The notes beneath the pieces were generated by a model. The model was not told the DNA's origin. It ran no database searches and worked only from the letters and a program-made list of their open reading frames with translations. The translations under genes and the position numbers were made by a program. From positions 44,059 through 108,058 of the forward strand of contig PLRS01000077.1 of assembly GCA_003164035.1 (NCBI GenBank): a stretch of 64,000 bases of DNA. The letters are read 5' to 3'. Shown here in pieces: positions 36,585 through 45,514 of this stretch. Origin of the DNA: Bryobacterales bacterium (GTDB taxonomy: Bacteria > Acidobacteriota > Terriglobia > Bryobacterales > Bryobacteraceae). The first letter of the stretch is position 1. Each line of letters starts with the position of its first letter.

Positions 36585-37931
36585 TTGACGCAATTGCCTG
36601 AACCGATCATCGAGCTCCGCGCCGTGGAGAAATTCTACGGTCCCGCCGAGGCGCGCATCCAGGTGGTCGCGCCCACCGACCTGGCCGTCTATCCCGGCGA
36701 GATCCTCGCCCTACTGGGGCCGTCCGGTTCCGGCAAATCCACCCTCCTGCGCATTCTCTCCGGCCTCTCGACCCCCAGCTCCGGCCAGGTTCTCTGGCAC
36801 GGCCACCCCCTCGCCGGCCCCTGCCCCAACGTCTCCATCGTTTTTCAAAGTTTCGCCCTGTTCCCCTGGCTCACCGTGATGGATAACGTGGAGGCCCCGC
36901 TCAAGGCGCGCGGCGTCCCCGCCCACGAGCGTATGCGCCGCAGCCTGAAAATCCTGGATTCGGTGGGCCTGGACGGCTTCGAAACCGCCTTCCCCAAGGA
37001 ACTCTCCGGAGGCATGAAACAGCGCGTCGGGTTCGCCCGCGCCCTGGTGGTGGAGCCCGAAGTCCTTTTCATGGACGAGCCTTTCTCCGCTCTCGACGTG
37101 CTCACCGCCGAGAACCTGCGCGGCGAACTGATGGAATTGTGGCAAGGCAAGAAAATGCCCACCCGCGCCGTCTTCATCGTCACCCACAACATCGAGGAAG
37201 CCGTCCAACTGGCCGACCGCGTCGTCGTGCTGGGAAAAAATCCCGGCCGCATCCGCACCGATTTCCGCATCCGCATACCCCACCCGCGCGAACACCTCGA
37301 CCTGCGCTTCCACGAAGCCGTCGACTACATCTATCGCGTCCTCACCCAGCCCGACCTGGTGCCCACCCCCCAGCCCGAAGCCGAGGCTCCCGCCGCCGCC
37401 GCGCCCGCCGCGCGCGCCAAGTACCCGATGCTCCCCCACGCCCGCCCCGGCGGCATCGCCGGCCTGCTCGAGCTGCTCAACGACCGCGGCGGCCGCCACG
37501 ACCTCTACCGCATGGCCGACGATCTCGCGCTCGAACTCGACGACCTGCTCCCTATCGTCGAAGCCGCTTCCCTCCTTGGCTTCCTCACCGTCCAGGAAGG
37601 TGCCGCCGAAATCACTCCCGAAGGCATCCGCTTCGCCGAGGCCGGCATCCTTCGCCGCAAAGAGCTTTTCAAAGTGGCCGCCAGCTCCCACGTCACCCTC
37701 ATCCGCCAGATTACCCGCGCCCTGGCCAGCAAGGCCGACCACACCCTCCCCGACGAGTTCTTCCGCGACCTGCTCGACGAGCACTTCAGCGAGGAGGAAT
37801 CCGTGCGCCAGATCGAAACCGCGGTCCATTGGGGCCGCTACGCCGAGCTGTTCGACCGCGACGCTTCCACCGGGCGTTTCTTCATACCCGAAGAAACCGC
37901 CCCAGCATCCGGCGAGGAGTTCGCGGGTTAG
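36585..37931 (+). CDS. NitT/TauT-type ABC transporter ATPase with C-terminal AAA-associated domain
   Basis: 448 aa. TTG start at 36585 with an AAAGAGG upstream. All ABC motifs are intact: Walker A LLGPSGSGKSTLL, Q-loop IVFQSFALFPWL, signature LSGGMKQRVGFARAL, Walker B VLFMDEPFSALD and H-loop VTHNIEEA. Residues 280-445 form the AAA-associated C-terminal domain (MLPHARPGGIAGLLELLND, FRDLLDEHFSEEESVRQIE). The family imports nitrate, sulfonate, taurine or bicarbonate. Four bases separate it from the permease gene. The linker region is extremely C-rich. Confidence 0.9.
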   Translation: MTQLPEPIIELRAVEKFYGPAEARIQVVAPTDLAVYPGEILALLGPSGSGKSTLLRILSGLSTPSSGQVLWHGHPLAGPCPNVSIVFQSFALFPWLTVMDNVEAPLKARGVPAHERMRRSLKILDSVGLDGFETAFPKELSGGMKQRVGFARALVVEPEVLFMDEPFSALDVLTAENLRGELMELWQGKKMPTRAVFIVTHNIEEAVQLADRVVVLGKNPGRIRTDFRIRIPHPREHLDLRFHEAVDYIYRVLTQPDLVPTPQPEAEAPAAAAPAARAKYPMLPHARPGGIAGLLELLNDRGGRHDLYRMADDLALELDDLLPIVEAASLLGFLTVQEGAAEITPEGIRFAEAGILRRKELFKVAASSHVTLIRQITRALASKADHTLPDEFFRDLLDEHFSEEESVRQIETAVHWGRYAELFDRDASTGRFFIPEETAPASGEEFAG

Positions 37932-37934
37932 CCG

Positions 37935-39662
37935 ATGTCCTTCCCCCCGCTGTCGCGGTCCCTGATTCGCGCGCGCACCTGGCCGCTCGTGGTGGATGCG
38001 GCGGTTTTCGGCGTGGTGCTGGCGGCAATCTACGCCATCCTCACCACCGTCCATTATTGGATGGGCGTAGTCACTCCGGCCGCCAACATTTCCCGCTCGC
38101 CGCGCGCCCTGCCCGGATACGCCCTGTATTCGCTGGTGCGCATGACCGTGGCCTATCTGTTGAGCCTGGTTTTCGCCGTGGCCTACGGCTACGTTGCCGC
38201 CTACCATAAACGCCTCGAAACGGTCATGGTCGCGTTGCTCGATATTCTCCAGTCCATCCCTGTGCTCAGCTTCCTGCCCGGCGTCATGCTGGCCATGGTG
38301 TCGTTGTTTCCCACCCGCCAACTGGGCGTGGAGCTCGGCTCCATCGTCCTCATTTTCACCGGCCAGGTGTGGAACATGGCGTTCAGCTTCTATAGCTCTC
38401 TGAAATCCATTCCTCGCGAGCTGCGCGAGGCTGCCGACATTTACCGCTTCAGCCCCTGGCAGCGTTTCCTGGAACTGGAACTCCCTTTCGGCGTGATCGG
38501 CCTGGTTTGGAATTCGATTGTCTCGGTCGCCGGCGGCTGGTTCTTCCTGATGGCCTGCGAAATGTTCGTCCTGGGCAACCACGATTTCCGGCTGCCCGGT
38601 CTCGGGTCCTACCTGCAGCGCGCCGCCGGAGCCGGCGATACGCCCGCCATTCTGTGGGGCCTCGGCGCCATGATCGCCGTCATCGTGCTCATCGATCAAC
38701 TCATCTGGCGCCCTCTCATCGCCTGGTCCGACCGTTTCAAAATGGAGCAGGTGGAAAGCGGCGGCGCCGTTTCCTCGCCCATCCTGCACCTGCTGCGCAA
38801 CGCCTCCGCCGTTAAGTGGATCGAACGGCGAACCTTGCAGCCGGCGTGGGAGCGTCTGACCGTCGCCCGGTCTTTCGCCCCACGGCCCGCGCCGGGGCCT
38901 CGCCGCATCTGGCTCGTCCGCCTGGCACAAGCGGCCGGCCTGGTGTTGGTGGCCGCGGTCGTTCTTTATTCGGCCTGGCAGGCCTTCGAGATGATGCGCG
39001 GTCTGAGGGGAACCGACGTGTCCATTACCCTCGAAGCCGCCGGCGCCACGTTCCTGCGCGTGATTGCGTCCCTATTGATTTCGCTCGTTTGGGCCGTTCC
39101 GGCCGGCGTGGCCATCGGCTTTAACCCGCGCGTGGCCCGCCTGGCCCAGCCGATTGCGCAGATCGCCGCCTCGGTGCCGGCCACGGCCTTGTTTCCGGTG
39201 GTGCTGCTCGGCCTGGTCCGCCTGGGCGGAGGCTTGGGCGTGGGCTCCATCATCCTCATGTTGCTGGGAACCCAGTGGTACATCCTTTTCAACGTGATCG
39301 CCGGCGCCATGGCCATCCCTTCGGAGTTGCGCGAAGCCGCCGACGTCTTCCGCTTCACCCGCCTGCAACGTTGGCAAACCGTCATCCTTCCCGGCATCTT
39401 CCCCTACCTGGTCACCGGCCTGGTCACAGCCTCCGGCGGCGCCTGGAACGCCAGCATCGTGGCCGAGTATTTTCACTTCCAGGGCAAAATCATGACCACC
39501 CTGGGCCTGGGCGCCCAGATCAGCTCCGCCACCGATAGCGGCAATACTTTGTTGCTATTGCTATCGACCGTCGTCATGGCCATGCTGGTAGTCACCGTCA
39601 ACCGCCTGGTCTGGAAACCGCTCTACCGGCTGGCGGAAACGCGGTACCGGCTGGAAGGGTAA
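37935..39662 (+). CDS. ABC permease, two fused BPD_transp_1 domains
   Basis: 575 aa with about 12 membrane segments in two homologous halves. Each half carries an EAA loop: SIPRELREAADIYRFSPWQRFLELELPFG near residue 160 (first half; shown to 20: SIPRELREAADIYRFSPWQR) and AIPSELREAADVFRFTRLQR near 460. The fused format is that of the NitT/TauT-like branch whose ATPase has the extra C-terminal domain. No periplasmic binding protein gene lies nearby. Substrate unknown. Confidence 0.88.
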   Translation: MSFPPLSRSLIRARTWPLVVDAAVFGVVLAAIYAILTTVHYWMGVVTPAANISRSPRALPGYALYSLVRMTVAYLLSLVFAVAYGYVAAYHKRLETVMVALLDILQSIPVLSFLPGVMLAMVSLFPTRQLGVELGSIVLIFTGQVWNMAFSFYSSLKSIPRELREAADIYRFSPWQRFLELELPFGVIGLVWNSIVSVAGGWFFLMACEMFVLGNHDFRLPGLGSYLQRAAGAGDTPAILWGLGAMIAVIVLIDQLIWRPLIAWSDRFKMEQVESGGAVSSPILHLLRNASAVKWIERRTLQPAWERLTVARSFAPRPAPGPRRIWLVRLAQAAGLVLVAAVVLYSAWQAFEMMRGLRGTDVSITLEAAGATFLRVIASLLISLVWAVPAGVAIGFNPRVARLAQPIAQIAASVPATALFPVVLLGLVRLGGGLGVGSIILMLLGTQWYILFNVIAGAMAIPSELREAADVFRFTRLQRWQTVILPGIFPYLVTGLVTASGGAWNASIVAEYFHFQGKIMTTLGLGAQISSATDSGNTLLLLLSTVVMAMLVVTVNRLVWKPLYRLAETRYRLEG

Positions 39663-39728
39663 GGAAAGCGGAAAGAGTCCGGTCGGGAGACCCCTCAGAA
39701 CGGAAGCGATGCCGTATCATGAAGACGT

Positions 39729-39938
39729 ATGTCCGAGCTGGTGTTCGAAGTCGTACAGGAAGCGGACGGGGGCTATTGCGCGGAGTGCCTTACCGAGAAC
39801 ATCTTCACCGAGGGTGACACATGGGACGAACTGCGCAAGAACGTGCTTGAAGCGACCGCCGCGTTCTTTTTCGATCAGGCGCCGCCCGATCGAATCCGCC
39901 TTCGCCTCGTCCGCGACGAAATCCTATCGGTCGCATGA
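39729..39938 (+). CDS. hicB: HicB-like antitoxin
   Basis: 69 aa, ELVFEVVQEADGGYCAECLT followed by EGDTWDELRKNVLEATAAFF: the partial RNase-H-like HicB fold (GGYxAECLxxxIFTEGDTWDEL pattern). No C-terminal DNA-binding domain is present. It overlaps hicA by ATGA at 39935-39938; the antitoxin-first order is the reverse of the classic hicAB order. Confidence 0.85.
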   Translation: MSELVFEVVQEADGGYCAECLTENIFTEGDTWDELRKNVLEATAAFFFDQAPPDRIRLRLVRDEILSVA

Positions 39939-40174
39939 AGGTTCCGCGAGACGTCTCAGGCGAGCACTTGGCCGAAGTCTTGTGCCGACGATGGCAGTAC
40001 GCTAAGGTTCACCAGGTCGGTAGCCATATGATTCTGGAAACCTCCCAGCCGGTTCACCAGCGGATCTCAATCCCGGACCACCGCCCGCTCCGGCTCGGGA
40101 CATTCACCTCAATCCTCCGATCCGTCGCCGAGCACAAGGGCGTGACGCGAAGCGCGCTCATCGCGAGCTTGTAA
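39935..40174 (+). CDS. hicA: HicA mRNA interferase toxin
   Basis: 79 aa. The dsRBD-like fold starts KVPRDVSGEHLAEVLCRR; the catalytic His is H31 in HQVGSHMILETSQ, and the C-terminal HRPLRLGTFTSILRSVAEHKG is typical. It cleaves mRNA when freed from HicB. Intact, unlike the RelE toxin at 14.3 kb. Confidence 0.88.
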   Translation: MKVPRDVSGEHLAEVLCRRWQYAKVHQVGSHMILETSQPVHQRISIPDHRPLRLGTFTSILRSVAEHKGVTRSALIASL

Positions 40175-40269
40175 AGGGCCAGAGGTTAGGGTTAGAGACG
40201 GCTCGACCGGAGGGAAAAGCGAAAAAGGCTGTCCCAGTTCGTATCGCTATTCGGGGTAAGATTGAAACC

Positions 40270-40404
40270 GTGGACCTGCTCAGGTTGATTCGCAAGCGGC
40301 CGGGCCTGTTCGTCACCTGCATCCTCACCGCCACCGCGCCAATTCTGACGCCGTTGCTGATCCGAGCCGTGGTTGTATACCTCGTAGGCCCCGCATCCCA
40401 TTAA
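40270..40404 (+). CDS. possible 44-aa membrane peptide
   Basis: GTG at 40270, stop 40402-40404. It would encode VDLLRLIRKRPG, then one membrane helix (TATAPILTPLLIRAVVVYLV), ending GPASH. The basic N-terminus and single helix fit a small membrane protein. No good ribosome site (GGGG is 15 nt upstream), so low confidence. The rest of 40175-40677 shows no other gene. Confidence 0.25.
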   Translation: MDLLRLIRKRPGLFVTCILTATAPILTPLLIRAVVVYLVGPASH

Positions 40405-40556
40405 CGTTCTACCCGCCAGCCGAGCCCCTTATGCCGACGGCCGGCGACCAAACCGGATCGCGGCGACCGCTGCCATCCGGTGAGCCCTTCCGTAATCAGC
40501 CTCCTCCGGCGGCCGCCCACAATCCCGGCCTTGCCCAGCCGGCGCGCCGAAGTGGA

Positions 40557-40576
40557 TCACCGATTTCGAAAATATT
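40557..40576 (+). promoter_or_regulatory. upstream element conserved between the two HTH/SEC-C genes
   Basis: TCACCGATTTCGAAAATATT here corresponds to TCACCGATTTTCAAAATATT on the minus strand at 57572-57553. In both cases it is about 105 bp before the start codon, and similarity continues to CCGCTTTTCCC/CGCTCGCC and GCTATCGT closer to the gene. The ATTTyGAAAAT core is nearly palindromic, as an operator would be. Confidence 0.5.
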
Positions 40577-40677
40577 TGTTACCCCTTCCGCCTCATCGCC
40601 TTAGCGCCAATTCGCGCCTTCTTCCACCCCCCGTTTTTCCCCGCTCGCCCGCTATCGTGTAATCGCAAGCGACCCTT

Positions 40678-41274
<597 letters not shown>

Positions 41275-41811
41275 AGTCCGTGGAGCGGACTCTCAGTCTG
41301 CCACGCCGGGACTCATCCCGGCGCTTGTCTCGCATAGCCCGTCACGCTCAACCAGGTGGGGCAGGCCCTCGGCCTGCGGCGGCCTCCGAGGCCGCCCCGC
41401 CGCAACGCACTATGCAAACGTGGTCCTGAAAGGAGCATACTGCTTTCGTGGTCTGTCGCGCACTCGTCAGGCCGTAACGGCCCGAGAGACGACAAGAAAT
41501 CGTCTGTCCCACCCCTGGGCCAGATCGTCTTCCCTTGGCCACCCCAAATGCAGGGGTGACCTCAGCAGTTCGGAGATTTGTCTCGGCGCCGCGGCCAAGA
41601 GTGGCCGCGCCACGTCCGACCGCCGATTTTGAGAAATGCGCCAGCCCGGATGTGGACCGCGCCCTGGGAAAGAATGCCCCCCGCTGGCAAATTTTTCCCG
41701 ATTCCGAATCGCGGCGCGCCCCCGGATGCCGTTGTCACACAGGCACAAAGCCGTGTGGAGGCCGGCTTGCATTAGCATTAGCGGCAAAAGTCCACTGCGG
41801 AGGGATGCGAC
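41275..41811. other. repeat-rich intergenic region
   Basis: 537 bp without a convincing gene. It holds several short palindromes: GGCAGGCCCTCGGCCTGC (41364-41381), a GGCGGCCTC/GAGGCCGCC stem (41382-41400), CAGGCCGTAACGGCC (41469-41483) and a hairpin with GACGA/TCGTC arms (41491-41510) ending in TCTGTCCCACC. The last resembles sequence near 46785-46815. Its 3' end must carry the trehalose operon promoter. Confidence 0.5.
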
Positions 41812-44106
41812 GTGCATTTTGGTACACGGCTCAGTTTGTGTCTGGCTTTCGGCGTGGCGGGGGTCTCCCTGGTTTTCGCGGTGTATCAGACTCACAGCGA
41901 GGCCAGGGGAACGCGGCGGGAACTGGAGCGCCACGCCATCGAACTGGCGCAGGGGATGGAGAAGCCGGCCGAGCCGCTGTTGGCCTCGCGCTCGCTCGGT
42001 GAGTTGCAGCGGATGGTGGAGCGCTTTCGCGACGGAGGCGCCGGCGCGGCTGTCTATGACAGCAGCGGCCAGGTGGTCGCCGCCACGCCCAACCTGGCGC
42101 CGGTATTGCGCGATAACCCGGAGGCCGTGACGCGTGCCGTGGAGCATGGCTCTCCCGCCGCGGAATATTTTCGGGCCGGCGCGGAGCCGATGCACGTAAC
42201 CGCCATTCCGCTATGGGGCGACCGCGGCGTGCTGGGCGCGCTCGCCATTTATCAGCGCACCGCATACATCGCCACCCAGGCGGCGGCCACCTGGAAACGC
42301 GTGCTGGCGGGCGTCGCAGTGGAAACCGTGCTCATCGTGTGCGTGACTCTGCTGATGCTGCGCTGGGGCCTCGGGCTGCCGGTTGCGCGCCTGGCGGGAT
42401 GGCTGCGGGACCTCAGAACCGGCGCCGCCTCGGCCGGCCCCGATCCACCTCCGGGCCTTCCCCAGGAGGCGGTATTCCTCCCGCTCCGGCACGAGGCGGA
42501 ACGGCTGGCCACCACGTTGACCGCGGCGCGGGCGGCGGCCGAACGCGAAGCCCGCCTGCGCGACCGCGCCGAATCGCTGTGGACGCCGGAGCGTTTGCGC
42601 ATCTGGACGGAGACCAGGCTGGCCGCCAGCCCCCTGATCGCGGTCTCGAACCGCGAGCCTTACGAACATTCCCGGCGCCGCGGCGCCATCGAGTGCTCGG
42701 TTCCGGCCAGCGGCCTGGTCACCGCCCTCGAGCCGGTACTGCGTGCCTGCCACGGTACCTGGATCGCGCAGGGCACCGGCGACGCCGACCGGGAAACGGT
42801 GGACGAACACGATCGCCTGGCGGTGCCGCCCGAGCATCCCGAGTACACCCTGCGGCGGGTTTGGCTCACGGCGGAAGAAGAACGCGGTTTCTATTTCGGC
42901 TTCGCCAACGAAGGGCTTTGGCCGCTGTGCCACATCGCCCACACGCGGCCCGTCTTTCGCGAAGAGGACTGGGAGGCGTACGTCGCCGTGAACCGCCGCT
43001 TCGCCGACGCCGTTCTGGAAGAAGCCGGGGCCGAGGATCGTCCCGCCGTGCTGGTGCAGGATTATCACTTCGCGCTGGTGCCCAAGATGATCAAGGAAGC
43101 CCGCCCCGATGCGCGCGTGGCCATCTTCTGGCATATCCCCTGGCCCAATCCCGAAGCGTTTTGCATCTGCCCCTGGCAGCGCGAGTTGCTCGAGGGCTTG
43201 CTCGGCGCCGACCTGATCGGTTTCCACGTGCAGGCGCACTGCAACAATTTCCTGGAATCGGTGGACCGCGTGCTGGAATCGAGAATCGACTGGGAGCGTT
43301 TCGCGGTCAACCGCGGCGGCCATCTCACCAGCGTGCATCCATTCCCGATCAGCGTGGCTTCCTCGAAGGACGAGTGGCCGGCGCCGGACCGGGAATCCAT
43401 TTACACCGAACGCGCCGCCCTGCTGGCCGAACACGGCGTGCGCGCGGCCATGATGGGAATCGGCGTGGACCGCGCCGATTACACCAAGGGACTGCCGGAG
43501 CGTTTCCTGGCGCTGGAACGTTTCTTCGAGAAGTACCCGCTCTATCGCGGCCAGTTCACATTCGTCCAGGTGGCCGCGCCCAGCCGCACGCGCATCCGCC
43601 ACTACCAGGACCTGCTCGATACCGTCAAGGCCGAAGCCGAGCGCATCAACCGCCGCTTTCAAACCTCGGACTGGCGCCCCATCGTTTTGGTGCCGGAACA
43701 TCGCAGCCATCGCGAGATCCTGCCCTACTATCGCGCCGCGGACCTGTGCCTGGTGACCTCGCTGCACGACGGCATGAACCTGGTGGCGAAGGAATACGTG
43801 GCGGCGCAAAGCCGGGAAACCGGGGCCCTGATCCTGAGCGTATTCGCCGGGGCGTCGCACGAGTTGGTGGATGCGCTGCACGTCAATCCATACGACATCG
43901 AAGCCTCGGCCGGCATGATTCATCGCGCTCTGGAGATGGCTCCCGAAGAGCGGCGCGCGCGCATGGTCCGCATGCGCAGCTATGTGCGCGAGCATAATAT
44001 TTACCGCTGGGCCGGGAACCTGGTGGCGGAATTGGCGTCGGTCCGCCCGGAGAACCTGCCAGCGGAGCCGGCCCCGGCCCATGCCGCCGCCGGGGCGGCG
44101 AGGTGA
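41812..44106 (+). CDS. otsA: trehalose-6-phosphate synthase fused to an N-terminal membrane sensor
   Basis: 764 aa, far longer than the usual 460-500. Residues 7-25 (TM1) and 164-184 (TM2) flank a periplasmic sensor-like domain (GAGAAVYDSSGQVVAATPNL, HVTAIPLWGDRGVLGALAIY); residues 185-270 look like a HAMP/coiled linker. GT20 begins at about 275 (LIAVSNREPYEHSRR) with VLVQDYHFALVPKMI, FWHIPWPNPE, GADLIGFHVQAHCNNFLESV, GVDRADYTKGLPERFLALER and LHDGMNLVAKEYVAAQ. It condenses UDP-glucose with glucose-6-phosphate. The first of four overlapping genes; activity may be controlled directly by the sensor. Confidence 0.9.
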   Translation: MHFGTRLSLCLAFGVAGVSLVFAVYQTHSEARGTRRELERHAIELAQGMEKPAEPLLASRSLGELQRMVERFRDGGAGAAVYDSSGQVVAATPNLAPVLRDNPEAVTRAVEHGSPAAEYFRAGAEPMHVTAIPLWGDRGVLGALAIYQRTAYIATQAAATWKRVLAGVAVETVLIVCVTLLMLRWGLGLPVARLAGWLRDLRTGAASAGPDPPPGLPQEAVFLPLRHEAERLATTLTAARAAAEREARLRDRAESLWTPERLRIWTETRLAASPLIAVSNREPYEHSRRRGAIECSVPASGLVTALEPVLRACHGTWIAQGTGDADRETVDEHDRLAVPPEHPEYTLRRVWLTAEEERGFYFGFANEGLWPLCHIAHTRPVFREEDWEAYVAVNRRFADAVLEEAGAEDRPAVLVQDYHFALVPKMIKEARPDARVAIFWHIPWPNPEAFCICPWQRELLEGLLGADLIGFHVQAHCNNFLESVDRVLESRIDWERFAVNRGGHLTSVHPFPISVASSKDEWPAPDRESIYTERAALLAEHGVRAAMMGIGVDRADYTKGLPERFLALERFFEKYPLYRGQFTFVQVAAPSRTRIRHYQDLLDTVKAEAERINRRFQTSDWRPIVLVPEHRSHREILPYYRAADLCLVTSLHDGMNLVAKEYVAAQSRETGALILSVFAGASHELVDALHVNPYDIEASAGMIHRALEMAPEERRARMVRMRSYVREHNIYRWAGNLVAELASVRPENLPAEPAPAHAAAGAAR

Positions 44107-44111
44107 AGCCC

Positions 44112-44867
44112 ATGCGGCCGCTGCTGGGATGCTGGATGGACGTGGCCGGACGGATTCGTGGCGCGGCCTCAATCGTTCTGTTCACCGATTTCGATGGAAC
44201 GCTGGCGCCCCTGGTGGCCCGGCCGGAGGACGCCCGCATCACCGGCGCCACGCGGGCGGCGCTGGCGCGGCTGGCCGCCCATCCTCGCGTGCGCGTGTTC
44301 GTGATCAGCGGGCGCGGACGCGCGGACCTCAAAGCCCGCATGACCGCCCCTGGCGTGCCCTGCCTCGGCGCCTTCGGATGGGATAGCGGGGCCGAACAGC
44401 TTCCCACGGAGACGCTGCGGCGGCTTTGCCGGGCCCGGCTGGAAGTCGCCGCGCGGTTGAATGGAACCCCGGGCGTGCGCGTGGAAGACAAGGGTGTGTC
44501 CTTCGCGCTCGACTACCGCGGCGCGGACGGCGAGACCGGGCGGCGCGCGCGGCGGGAGTTGGACGAGGTGCTGGCGCGGTTCCGTGGCACGCTCCAAGCG
44601 GTCCCCGGCGATCACGTCCTGGAAGTCCTGCCGCGGGAGATTCGCGGCAAGGGCCACGCGGCGCGGCGCTGGTGGCGGCTCCATGCGCCTGGCGCGCTCC
44701 CCATCTACCTGGGCAACGATGCCACCGACGAGCCGGCCTTTAAGTCCCTGGCCGGCGGCATTACCGCCCGCGTGGGACGCCGCGGCTCCACGCGCGCGCA
44801 TTATTTTCTGCGCAGCCCGGCCGAGGTGGAACGGTTTCTCGAAGGACTGGAAAAGGAGATACGATGA
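44112..44867 (+). CDS. otsB: trehalose-6-phosphate phosphatase
   Basis: 251 aa from ATG 44112, with GAGG 8 nt upstream; GTG 44103 would overlap otsA by GTGA. HAD-type motif I is LFTDFDGTLAPLV, motif II VFVISGRGRADL, and motif IV LPIYLGNDATDEPAF. The LEVLPREIRGKGHAARRW segment places the motif III Lys. It removes phosphate from trehalose-6-phosphate made by the upstream gene. Confidence 0.92.
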   Translation: MRPLLGCWMDVAGRIRGAASIVLFTDFDGTLAPLVARPEDARITGATRAALARLAAHPRVRVFVISGRGRADLKARMTAPGVPCLGAFGWDSGAEQLPTETLRRLCRARLEVAARLNGTPGVRVEDKGVSFALDYRGADGETGRRARRELDEVLARFRGTLQAVPGDHVLEVLPREIRGKGHAARRWWRLHAPGALPIYLGNDATDEPAFKSLAGGITARVGRRGSTRAHYFLRSPAEVERFLEGLEKEIR

Positions 44868-45514
44868 CTGCCACCCAAGGGTTTCAGTTCTACACCGCTG
44901 CCTATGTGGTGCGGATTAACAATCAGCGGGCATCGACGCTGGCGGAAATGCACGAATGCCTGGACAGCGCCTCCGACGCATCCATTTTCTTTCACACCTT
45001 TCAGAGCCTGGGCCACCATCATTTTCTGACCGAGGGCTTTTCCAGCGACTTCGCCCAGTGGGTGCTGGCGGGGCTGAACTTCCGGGAACTGGCCGAGAGG
45101 CTGGGCGGCATCGACATACGCGACTACGTGGAACTGGCCGAACTGCGCGGCGATCTCAGCCGCATGATGGGGGAGTATTGCGAAGCTCATCCGCGTGAGG
45201 CGCGGATATCCGCCTTCGAGCCGTTTCACTTCTGCGAGGGCGCGGAAGTCACCGTACCGCTGGGTGCCCCGGTGCTCTCGCTGGAAGAGTTCGAGCGCGG
45301 TTTGAAAAGTTTGAGCCATACCTCGCTCTATTACCATTTCCTCGCCTCCCGGCTGCGGCTGCGCCTCAACACCAACGATTTTTCCCATTGGCTCGAAACC
45401 CTGAGCCTCAACGCGCTCGCCCGCCGCATCAATGCCATCGACATTTACACCAACACGCTCGACACCGCGCGCGACGCCATGGTCCGCCTGATCGATTGGG
45501 AGGTGGCGCAATGA
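44864..45514 (+). CDS. DUF5752-like protein of the trehalose operon
   Basis: 216 aa, overlapping both neighbours by ATGA. Mostly helical: FQFYTAAYVVRINNQRASTL, ASIFFHTFQSLGHHHFLTEG, LSHTSLYYHFLASRLRLR. His/Phe-rich HTFQSLGHHHF is notable. I recall this family (DUF5752) as a companion of trehalose genes in other bacteria; no enzymatic motif is visible. The tight coupling argues for a role in trehalose synthesis or its control. Confidence 0.7.
   Translation: MTATQGFQFYTAAYVVRINNQRASTLAEMHECLDSASDASIFFHTFQSLGHHHFLTEGFSSDFAQWVLAGLNFRELAERLGGIDIRDYVELAELRGDLSRMMGEYCEAHPREARISAFEPFHFCEGAEVTVPLGAPVLSLEEFERGLKSLSHTSLYYHFLASRLRLRLNTNDFSHWLETLSLNALARRINAIDIYTNTLDTARDAMVRLIDWEVAQ

Noticed and set aside
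36711..38930. 739-codon minus-strand open frame
   Set aside because: Antisense across two ABC genes with intact motifs; arises from extreme GC bias.
40192..40401. 69-codon minus-strand ORF
   Set aside because: No ribosome site and low-complexity composition; antisense to the slightly better supported 44-aa membrane ORF.
42211..44172. 653-codon minus-strand open frame
   Set aside because: Shadow of the sensor-fused trehalose-6-phosphate synthase.
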